Assembly: GCA_024220505.1 (NCBI GenBank)
Contig: JAKZZE010000001.1
Coordinates: 2,728,001-2,792,000 of the forward strand
DNA from: Rhizopus arrhizus
Taxonomy: Eukaryota; Mucoromycota; Mucoromycetes; Mucorales; Rhizopodaceae
Length of the DNA stretch: 64,000 bases
Direction of reading: 5' to 3'
Shown here: in pieces, positions 10,116-19,500 of the stretch
Layout of the letters: each line of letters begins with the position of its first letter
How positions within the stretch are numbered: the first letter of the stretch is position 1
Notes under the pieces: generated by a model
What the model was told of the DNA's origin: nothing
Databases searched by the model: none
What the model saw: the letters and a program-made list of their open reading frames with translations, nothing else
Position numbers and translations under genes: made by a program

Positions 10116-11549
10116 ATGTCTGAGCATAATATATCATTTGGCTCATTTATGAATTCAAGTTTTCAAGATATGGCTGCCATACTTGGCCTACTATGGATAG
10201 AAATGTGTAATAGAAATGCTACTTTGACTTTGTCAAAAGGCTACATGTTCCCTGCTGCCTGTGGCATGTCCTTGTTTGGTGTTCTCAGTCTCTCAAAGTA
10301 TCATTTGGAATCATCATTGCCTGAACGAATTGTCAAGAATATGGGTATAGATCGATCTAGATTTGACAAGTATAAATTGAAAGAAAAAGTAGAAGAACAG
10401 ATAGCATCAATTTCAAATGAAAAACTGCTTTGGTTAAGAATGCATGGCGCGAAGATATACTTGGATGCGCCTGCATTGAACAAAAGCTGGTGGGTACTCT
10501 CTCTTGTTTCATGCTTTGGTTTATCTTGTCTCAACTTTGTTCCTTATATACCTCATTATACCCATACTACTTCTTGGGACTACATTTATCTCCCTTTGAT
10601 TTTAACTGCTTCAACCTTTGTTGCTTCTTTTGTTTGTTGTGTAGACTCCATTCTGATGCTCTCTGGATCCTTTGATATTTATACTATTGATCAAAATATG
10701 GAGTCCCTTTTATTGCCTCATCATTTTGGTAATAGATATGCCATGATATTTACTTCTATTATCGGCTGTATTTCTGCTTTGGGCATCGTTGTTGGTTACT
10801 TGGGTTCTTACTTGGTAGTTAAGCGAATGGCAGAGGTGGATGTATACCTGTGGCTTGGTTTACAATTTGTTTTGTGTTTCTCGCGTCTGATAATCTGGTC
10901 TCTGAATACCGAAAAAGACGACATCAAAAAGATTGACTTGAGATTCAAGATGGATCGAGAGGATGAAAAAATAATTGATGCTTTCCAAAAGGCTTTTGCA
11001 GTAACTAAAGAAAAGGCAGAAGATATATTCAAAAGAATCGAAAAAGGCGACTGCTTTATTGCTTTCAAAGCGATGGATCTTTATCTTCAAATCAAAAAGT
11101 GCTGTTATGAGGATGACGATGGTATCGAAGCATATTGCAGAAACAGAGATATATTTGTAAAATGGAACAAGAAAGAAGATGAATATGAAAAGATTGCTAT
11201 TCTTTGTAATGGACAAGGCATTGTGTTGAGCAAGGCTGATATGCTAACTATCGAAATTGTCGGAGAGTATTGCGAAAACTATGATGGGAATAACTTGAGG
11301 GAATTGAATGGGATTGTTACACACTACGTCAAAAGAATATCTAGGGATGAGAACGCATGGTACTTGTGTGAGGAATATGAACTACAGTTTTATGATAGGC
11401 ATGTTATTGATGATGATGAACTTGCAAATACCATCAATATGTTCAAGAAAGTATGCAAACGATTTGATCATATTCAAAGTTCGCGTCTTATATTCAACAA
11501 TATATTGAAAGATGAATCTGATAAAGTATATGGCGTTATAAATCTATAG
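10116..11549 (+). CDS. Multi-pass membrane protein, unknown family (paralogue of the gene at 36745-40856)
   Basis: Intronless, 477 residues. I do not recognise the family. Hydrophobic segments are visible at about residues 20-60, 128-145, 155-185, 210-235 and 245-265. A charged soluble C-terminal half of about 210 residues begins at NTEKDDIKKIDLRF. The protein is closely related to the interrupted gene at 36745-40856: both share the blocks FPAACGMS, VKNMGIDRS, FGLSCLNFVPYIPH, THTTSWDYIY, FVASFVCCVD, GIVVGYLGSYLVV and LIIWSLNTEKDD. The soluble half is more diverged. Conservation of frame over the whole length in both copies implies selection. There is no signal peptide or enzyme motif that I can see. 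It sits alone between element debris and the MFS gene. Confidence 0.75.
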   Translation: MSEHNISFGSFMNSSFQDMAAILGLLWIEMCNRNATLTLSKGYMFPAACGMSLFGVLSLSKYHLESSLPERIVKNMGIDRSRFDKYKLKEKVEEQIASISNEKLLWLRMHGAKIYLDAPALNKSWWVLSLVSCFGLSCLNFVPYIPHYTHTTSWDYIYLPLILTASTFVASFVCCVDSILMLSGSFDIYTIDQNMESLLLPHHFGNRYAMIFTSIIGCISALGIVVGYLGSYLVVKRMAEVDVYLWLGLQFVLCFSRLIIWSLNTEKDDIKKIDLRFKMDREDEKIIDAFQKAFAVTKEKAEDIFKRIEKGDCFIAFKAMDLYLQIKKCCYEDDDGIEAYCRNRDIFVKWNKKEDEYEKIAILCNGQGIVLSKADMLTIEIVGEYCENYDGNNLRELNGIVTHYVKRISRDENAWYLCEEYELQFYDRHVIDDDELANTINMFKKVCKRFDHIQSSRLIFNNILKDESDKVYGVINL

Positions 11550-11948
11550 CCTAAAAAAACTATTGTCAGTCGTAGTATACGATATTGTTCTATTATCCAT
11601 TAAAATAAAGACTGAATTTATAAAGTATCCTTAAAATAGGGCCGTCCTACATAGATGGTTAGAATTCACAGTAGTAGTAGTAGTAAAATCCTGAACTATG
11701 TTGATCATTTCCAAATTAAATGCTTCTTTTTTTTATAAGTGTATTTTAATCATTTGCACTCTATGTATGGTTTGCGCTATAAATCTTTGTTTTACATGAC
11801 CCAGCTAAAGTGATTTAGATTTATCTATTGAATAGACTCTCTGTGTAAATGTTTTCTATATACACTTTCTCCAAACCCATCTTCATTAAGACTAAATGTG
11901 TATAGAGAGACCCGTAAGGATTTGTATAAAATTAAATCTCAGCTTTGA

Positions 11949-11976
11949 CAAGCAAAGATTTTGGTTTACTAAAGTA
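11949..11976 (+). repeat. 28-bp exact copy of LINE junction sequence 1022-1049
   Basis: Identical for 28 bases to the spacer between the two head-to-head LINEs, same orientation. The flanking bases differ on both sides. It begins CAAGCAAAGATT and ends TTTACTAAAGTA. It may be host target sequence duplicated by an insertion, or a dispersed repeat. Confidence 0.85.
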
Positions 11977-12062
11977 GATATACTAAAAGAGGATATATTC
12001 AAAGGAGAGTCATGCAGATGCTGAATCTTTTGGATATAATTTATAGATTTGTAACCAGGTTA

Positions 12063-12186
12063 ACCTTGTCAACAGTATGTCTTTCTACAGCCACTATATC
12101 AAGGATCTCTTGGACATGTTCAGATTCTTCCTTCATTTGTATGATCTTGGCTTAATGCTAACCAACTCCAAGAAGGTTTCTTGACG
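12063..12186 (+). pseudogene. Possible LTR-retrotransposon reverse-transcriptase scrap
   Basis: A 40-codon frame reads SHYIKDLLDMFRFFLHLYDL then GLMLTNSKK before a stop. This recalls the stretch after the catalytic box of Ty3/gypsy RT (H..HL..VF..L...GL.LN..KC). It is short, and no YxDD box or flanking domain is visible, so the call is weak. Confidence 0.25.
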
Positions 12187-12913
12187 AATAACGATGTAGG
12201 TTACAAAATCATTTTTTTTTTATTTCGAAAATGATGTTTTGGTTAATCTTTCGGTTCATGCCGGTGCAGCTAAAATTCTTCATTTTGATTTGATATAGAA
12301 TTGACTGTGACAGATGACAATAAGAAACCAATATGTTGAATTGAGTTGATTGCTGTACATGATAAAACTATTATTCAAAAAAAGACAGAGGAAATGAGCG
12401 TACTTGTAGGATTTACTTTAATAAATAACGTGAAAAACCAATAGACTGGTAACCAGACGTCATATGTTGAATTCATTTTTAAGACACACCATTTTTTTTT
12501 TTTACTGATTTCTCACGCATAAAAAAAGTTCAAAAGTTATAAATCAGAAAAGTAGGACAATGTGTAATTGTGATTCCTATTTAGAGAAAAAAAAAGAAAG
12601 ATTGAGTTTTATACAAAATGAAGATAGGAGATGGATAGATTACTTGTTATCAACAACGAGTAGGATGAGTTTCCTTAAAGAAGACTTGATCTGGAATATA
12701 ACTGAGATTAAATTTAATGTCATGCATACATCAAATATACGATAACCTATTTTCTTGGGCGGTAAAAAATAAGTGTGCAACTAAAAAGATAACAACCCGC
12801 TTCCCATTTTTTATCTAAAAAAAGATAAAAAAAAAAAGATTAAACTTGTTTTTTGTGTTGATTTCCCAAGAAAAATAGATATTCAAGCTTATTTTCTTTT
12901 TTTTAATAAAAAA

Positions 12914-14658
12914 ATGAATAGCAGTGAATCAATTAAAGTAGATATTCAACATTGTTCAGACACATCACTTGAAGAAAAGAATTCAGTGATAGAACAAAGT
13001 AATGAAGACATTGCTTCTGAAAAGGATAAAGAACAAAGATTATTAAGAAAGCTAGATTGGCGTATTGTGCCATGGATACTCATACTTTATTTTCTGTCGA
13101 TGGAGGATCGTTCGAATGTGGGGTTTGCAATGACAATGAATAGTTCCGAAGGACACACGTTGGCTGATACGTCTGGCCTGACATCGGAACAGAATAACAT
13201 TGGACTTGGTTTATTTTATGTTGCTTATATCGTAAATAATAGAAATCAAGGAAGGTTACAGTCACTGATCTTTATGCCTTAGTTATTCGAAGTACCTTCT
13301 AATTTCTTAATGGCCTATGTCAATCCTTCTTTTTGGCTTGCTCGTATCATGATCACTTGGAGTGTCATCACTGGTTGTATGGCTGCCATCTCCAGACCAT
13401 GGCATTTTTATCTTTTGAGATTTTTATTGGTAAACATAAAGGATGATGAAAGGAGAGGAAATGAATGCTGACATGATCCTATAGGGTGTATTTGAAGCAG
13501 GATTTTGGCCAGGTATGAGAAGGATGAAAGAAAGAAAAAAGGGGGAGGGAAGAGTGACTGATATGCTTTATAGGAATGAGTAAGGTTACTGAAATCGTCA
13601 ATTAGCTTAGACTAACCTTCTTCCAAAAGCATATTATTTTACGCTTTGGTATAGACCAGAAGAGATCTCTAGTAGAATCGGTGTGTCTTATTTAGCTGCA
13701 CCTGCATCTGGAGCAGTCGGTGGTCTCATATCAGCCGCTGTACAATTAATCGACACGCGTGGTCATCTGTACGGATGGCAGTGGCTCTTTTTGATATCTG
13801 CTATCGTGTCCTTGCTCTTTGGTGTTGCCACCCTTTTCTATTTACCATCCACACCAGACAGAGCCAAAAAGTTTTTGACAGAGGATGAACGTAAGCGAGT
13901 TCAAGAAAGACTGGCGATTGGTGAATCTCAGCAGGCAAGAAAGAAGAATTTTAAAGAAGGATTGAACCAGCTGGGACAAGAATTAAAGGATTTCAAGGTT
14001 TGGGTGTTTTCCATCTTATACTTTGCACCCGTGATGGCCGCGACTTCCTTGGGTTATTTTGTACCCAAGATTGTACAGCAAATTGGAGAATTTACATCGA
14101 TTCAGGTCAGTTTGATGAGTATACCTCCTTATGTGTTTGGAGGCTTGGCTGTCTACATTGTCACTCGTTGTAGTGATTATTATAATACCCGAGGTTGGTT
14201 TATGGTCGGCTGCTGTCTTACCTCCTTTGTTGGTTTTACTATCCTTAGTTTCTCAGACTCGATTGGTGCTCGTTATTTTGGTTTGATGGTTGTTGCAGGT
14301 GGAACCTATCCTACTGTGCCACTGGTAAGCTAACATTAGTAAAAAGATTGTCTCATTCACCTTGTGTTAGAGTATGGCATGGACATCCAATTCATGGGAA
14401 GATCCTGTGGCTGTTGCCTCTGCTACAGGCATCGTGTCCTCAGTAGCTAATTTTAGTTCCTTGATCGTCACCTTTGCACTTTATTCAGGATGGCCAGCAG
14501 ATGCACCAAGGTATGTTGGATCAAATATGATTAACGGAGGAACTATGGTATTGGCTGCTCTCTTTGCCTTTCTGCTAAGACTTTATTTATCTAAGATGAA
14601 TTTAATTATCGAAAGAGAAGGCTCTGCACATGGAAAAACGCGTCCTTATATTCTTTAA
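12914..14658 (+). CDS. MFS transporter, allantoate permease (Dal5)/ACS-like family
   Basis: Six exons: 12914-13231, 13283-13429, 13485-13512, 13574-13579, 13630-14324, 14371-14658; 493 residues. All introns are GT-AG, 46-61 nt. The cytosolic N-terminus ends in RKLDWRIVPWILILYFLS, the first helix. SMEDRSNVGFA matches the family's helix-1 D-R-x-N signature. GVFEAGFWPGMTYYFTLWYR is the family motif near helices 4-5, and it is rebuilt only if the 6-nt exon GAATGA is included. The length is right for 12 helices. Fungal relatives are proton-coupled permeases for organic anions, vitamins or allantoate at the plasma membrane; the substrate cannot be told from sequence. The gene is complete and the frame closes exactly. 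Confidence 0.88.
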
Positions 14659-14762
14659 GAAGCACAACTATAAATACCATTATCCTTATCACCAACATGA
14701 CAAAAAATAAATCGTGTACAAAGATGTTTGCATCCTCTTCTTCATCTCCGCTTTGTCCCCAC

Positions 14763-14821
14763 TTTTTCTTATTTTTCTTATTTTTCTTATTTTTCTTTTT
14801 TTTTTTCTTTTTTTTTTTTTT
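14763..14821 (+). repeat. T-rich low-complexity tract
   Basis: Repeats of TTTTTCTTA grading into long T runs just before the YCII gene. It produces spurious lysine-rich minus-strand frames and is probably a pyrimidine-rich promoter stretch. Confidence 0.6.
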
Positions 14822-14833
14822 GTTAACTTGAAA

Positions 14834-15301
14834 ATGACTTTCTGCATGCAATCCATTAGAAGATTCTCCACAAGAAGTTCTTTATTAGGTATTTTTAGAT
14901 ATACTTTACAAAGTCTTGTAAGCTTATCAATTTTTATTGCTATCAATCAGCCCGCAAAGAATTCCTTGTTATCGTCAAAGACTACAGTGACCCTGAATGT
15001 TTACAACGCCGACTTTCGATTCGTAATAAACACTTGGCTGAAGCAAAAGCATTGAAGGATCAAGATGTGATTAGAGTAGGAGGAGCTCTGTTGGATTCAC
15101 ATGAGGCTTGTTTTATTGTGGGAAAATTAAAAGGGATGAATGATTAATTATTATGAATAGTCTGGTAAAATGAAAGGAAGTATGATCATTTATAGTGGAG
15201 AATCAGTTGAAGAGATTGAAAAAGTGATTCGAAATGATCCTTATGTGAAGAATAAAGTATGGGAATCTTGGGAAATCTACCCTTTTAAACGGTATGTTTA
15301 A
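14834..15301 (+). CDS. YCII-related domain protein, probably mitochondrial
   Basis: Exons 14834-14888, 14951-15105 and 15161-15301 give 116 residues. The N-terminus MTFCMQSIRRFSTRSSLL is Arg/Ser-rich without acidic residues, like a mitochondrial presequence. The rest fits the YCII fold: KEFLVIVKDYSD, RNKHLAEAKALKD, VIRVGGALLDSHE, GSMIIYSGES, and the C-terminal DPYVKNKVWESWEIYPF. YCII proteins are small ferredoxin-like proteins of mostly unknown role, some dehydrochlorinase-like. The second intron is unusual: the best protein results from donor GC at 15106 (GAG|GCTTGT). A GT donor at 15118 is also in frame but leaves a 43-nt intron and adds four residues. First intron 62 nt, GT-AG. Confidence 0.75.
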
Positions 15302-15458
15302 AGTATAAAACAAACAGAGTACTCATTCCCTTCAAGTGCTTTTGCCAACTCTTAAAATGTGACTGTATCAATAAAGAACGCGTTTTTTTTTTTATTTCAT
15401 TTTATTTTTATTTTTCTCTCTTTTTTTTTTTATTTTTATTTTTTTTCTCTAATTCACA

Positions 15459-16147
15459 ATGACATCAAACACTCAGGCCAATAGTTTAAAGCAAATATTA
15501 GAAAAGTCCAAATTGCTGAATAATAGAATTCTCGAAAGGGAATTACCTTCGATTGAAAGAGGATTAGATCAAATTGACACACAAACTAAACAACTTTCTT
15601 CTAAAACGGTATCCAGCGATGAAGGAAAAGATGTTCGAGCGTAAGAATACAAACAATAATAAAGAGTGGATTGTTAAATATGAAATGAATAGACATTATT
15701 TTTTAGCGCAAGGAGGAGTGGATACACAAGTGTTGATCAAAGAACTAGGTACGATTCACTTGGGACCTTCGACAGAGCATCGACAGCCTATTTTAGATAC
15801 AGACATTGAAGTAAGATGTGATGATGGAATAAGAAAATATACTGATTTTATAAAAGGGTTACCTTGAAAAGAAACATGTACAAACTGTTATGGATTTAAT
15901 ACAAGATGGAAGAGAACAAGTAAAAAAAAAGGGGGGAGGGAAATGATATGTGAATGACATATTGATTTGAATTTAGATTATAAACAATACAAATGGAATG
16001 ATAAAGAAGGACATTGATTCAACTTGGTCAGAGATCAACAAAGAGCTATCTTTGAAAATAACAGAAACAAAGAAAATCAATTTATCCAAGGCAAAATTCG
16101 ACCAATCTCGTATTATCAGCGCTGGTACTTGGATAGAACAAGAATAG
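15459..16147 (+). CDS. Short Nic96/Nup93-like protein (N-terminal part only)
   Basis: Exons 15459-15640, 15693-15810, 15857-15919 and 15977-16147; 177 residues. The coiled-coil LPSIERGLDQIDTQTKQLSS, the block FLAQGGVDTQVLIKELGTI, and DTDIEGYLEKKHVQTVMDLI match the N-terminus of nucleoporin Nic96/Nup93, which anchors the Nup62-type complex in the inner ring of the nuclear pore. Family members have roughly 800 residues; here TAG at 16145-16147 ends the protein and no alpha-solenoid follows. All four exons splice cleanly with GT-AG introns, so this is not a random scrap. It may be a truncated duplicate or a genuine short form. A full-length copy should exist elsewhere in the genome. Confidence 0.7.
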
Positions 16148-16555
16148 AAGAAAAAAGATTAAAAAAAATTTTTTTTTCTGTATTTTTCTATATTCTTCAT
16201 ACGCGGAAATTCAACAATAAAAAAAATACCTCTTTTTTATCTTTCTCTCTCTCTTCTATACCCAGCATGATTTATTACTACAAACATCTATTGATATTCA
16301 CACTACCTTTTTAAATTTATTTTCTACATCAGTTTATCCATGACAGAAAAAAATAGAAAGAAAGGGATTAAAAAATGTTCAGGAGAAGAGAAAAGAAGTG
16401 CTGTTTTGTTGAGTAACCAATGAAGGGGGGAAAAAAAAATAATAATAAATTTAAAACTTTTTTTTCTGTGTAAATCTTTTTTTCTGTGTTCATCTTTTTC
16501 TTTCCTTTTTATTTTATTTATCGCATTTTTTTTTTTACTTCTCTCTTTATTTTTA
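16148..16555. other. Intergenic, T-rich upstream region of histidine kinase
   Basis: Contains pyrimidine tracts ending just before the ATG at 16556. No gene or clear TATA box seen. Confidence 0.5.
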
Positions 16556-19500
16556 ATGTCTAACTCAGGATCTACTGGGTCCTATACAGATTCAACCGGA
16601 CTTAGTTTACTTGGAGATAGTTTACAGATACCAAATTATCATTTTAAATCACAACCCATACCAAGTTTAGTTTATGGTGAAAATGTGGATATCGTGTTTG
16701 GATATAGAATATCAAATAAAAACCAGTGATAGCCAAGATATCTGGTAATTCATTAAAGTTAGAAAGGGAATATTATATTATGAAAAGACTTTATCAACTA
16801 ACCGATGGTGGATCCTTCTTGGGTAAAACAATATTGTTGCATAACAACTAATTTGTAAAAAACTTAAATTTTTATTGTTAGTCCGACCATTGGATTATAT
16901 TCATTTACCTACTGGATTAACTGTTGTTATTTATGCGGATGAAGGACATAATTATTTGGATTATCAATTACGCCAATCGGATGACACAACCAAACAACAG
17001 CAGGGCACATCAAGGGAGGATTATGTGAATAGTAATTCAGGGCCTATATTTGATTTGGGGACCTTTCTTCGATTTGCCATCAAATGCACAGACTGTTTAG
17101 AATTCATTCATAAAAACAACGTAGTTCACGGTGAAATCAAACTCTCTGCCTTTCAGTGGTCGGGTGAGGACTCGGCTCGGGTCAAGCTTTGGAATTTTGG
17201 ATCGGGTTCAAAATCATTTGAAACGTATTTGACAAGTGAAGGTTGGCGCAAGACAGCGCATAATAGGGAGTCGTTTGATTCTCTGCAGCATTTGCTGGCC
17301 TTTATGAGTCCTGAACAGACAGGAAGGACAACCTATGTGCCTGATCATCGTTCGGATATCTATTCGTTGGGTGTCGTCTTCTTTGTCTTGTTGACTGGCA
17401 AGATTCCATTTAATGGTGGACCACTGGACATATTGAATTCGATCGTGAGTAAAAAGATGCCGTTGGTGAACGAGATACGGTTGGATGTACCTGAAGTCAT
17501 TGCACGTATGATTGAAAAGATGACAAACAAGGCAAGTATTCTTTCTGTTCAATTTTCTTATTAACATGATCATCAGTCACCAGATGATAGATATAATAGT
17601 GCCTATGGAGTAAGAGCGGATCTAAAAGAGTGTTTGAAGAGATTAAAAGTTGCTTCAGAATCAAGTCAAGAGGTTGCTTTATTACATGAAACACATTCTT
17701 TATTAACCTTATCCAATAGATGATTGAAATATTTCCTTTGGCAGAAAGAGATGTTGCATCCTTCTTCACTTTACCAAAAGCTATTTATGGACGTCAGCCA
17801 TTGATTGTAGAGATTACATACGTCATTCAACATACAGCCAGTGTATTCAAGTCAACCGGATCAAAGAGAGATAAATCACATGGATCAGGTTCAACTGTGC
17901 CAACAATCACAAGCGCAAGTGACTTATTACATCATCAACGTACATTGAGTGACAGTGCGAGTGAAACAGCCCTTTCCAATCATGATCTATCCAGTTTCAA
18001 TACCGGAACAAAATCAAACACATCTCCCAGTCATTGTAGTGGAAGCGATTATTCAGGTGGGAATGGAAGGCTGACAGGTGGGAAACAAGGTGTGGAAATC
18101 GTCTGCCTCTCTGGCCCTGGTGGTGTGGGTAAGTCTACTTTGTTTAATGCGGTTCAGACGGTTGCTAGGCAAGAAGGGTAATCATTAAACACATACGCAT
18201 GTGCCTGTGCATAACACACTGCTTCTTAGTTATGTTGCCTCTGCTAAATTTGATAGTCGACATAAAGTACCTTACAGTTGCATATTGAAATCACTCTCAC
18301 AAATATTACAGCAGATATTATCTGAATCAGAAGAAGAAATTCACGCATTCTATAATCATCTAAAATCACATCTCGGTTCTCAATTTTGTAAAATAGAGTT
18401 ATTAGCAGACTTGGTACCTGAATTAAAACCTCTGTTGGATCCTGTGGACAGTGAAGAGAGTGAAGAGAGTGAGGAACCGATAGATATCATTCATCTTGAT
18501 AATGTTGAAACACGGGTTCGATTTCATAATTTATTCATCGAAGTTTTTCGTGCTCTCTCTCAGTGGCGTATGATCACTTTATTTTTAGATGACATCCATC
18601 TCGCAGATGAACCCTCTGTCGAATTGATAGAAACCATGATTGGCTCACGACTCAAGATTTTACTCTTCTTGGCCTATCGTGATGAAGAGATAACAGCAGC
18701 ATTGGAAAAGTTACTTTGCAATGATACTGCCGTCTTTCATTTTTACAAGGTCGACTTGTTGGATCTCGAATCACTAGTGAATTACATCGGTGACGCTCTT
18801 CACCGGCCTCTCGACATCTCTCGAGATTCAATCCTTCCACTGGCAGAGATCATCTATCGAAAGACAAGAGGAAACGCATTCTATACCGCTCAATTACTTA
18901 CCACACTCGAAAAGAAACGGCTCATCTTTTTCAATTGGGAAGAAAACGAGTGGGATTATAACCTGGCTGACATTCAGCAACTTGTCCTCACCAACGATGG
19001 CGCAGATCGTGAGTCGGAATTGGACATTAACTTTCTTGTGTCCAGGTTACGCGAATTACCCCTGGATGGTCAACGGCTGCTGAAGTGGGCCTCCTTTGTC
19101 GGTGACACGTTCTCCTGGAACACTGTCAAATACCTCATGGTGCATTCTGACCCTGACTCCGAGTTTTCTGACGCGGGCACCGTCTGCTCAGACATGACCG
19201 ACACAGCCGACACCGTTCGTCATCCGCTCCTTTCCTTTTCTTCCTCTTCTTCCAACCGAACCACACGATCGCATGGTACCTCTTCCTATCGTGGCAGCAG
19301 CTCGAGCACACGAGACCCGATCAACGGACTCCAGGCTGCTCTTCAGGAAGGATACATCTTGCCCCTGGAGAGTGATGAATTCAAATGGTCTCATGATCGC
19401 TATTCCCAAGCGGCCATGGAGTTGGCCAATCCCAAAAGCCGAGAAAAAATCCATTTTAAAATTGCAAAATATCTATTGCAAGGTAATACGATAAAAATGA

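Larger units (their letters stand above)
11550..12913. other. Intergenic, element debris
   Basis: Holds a short AGT repeat (about 11675-11690), the second copy of a 28-bp sequence (11949-11976) and a possible reverse-transcriptase scrap (about 12063-12186). Otherwise AT-rich with no gene seen. A 61-codon frame at 12560 shows no homology clue. Confidence 0.5.

Noticed and set aside
14606..14946. Two lysine-rich minus-strand frames
   Set aside because: They are translations of a T-rich tract.
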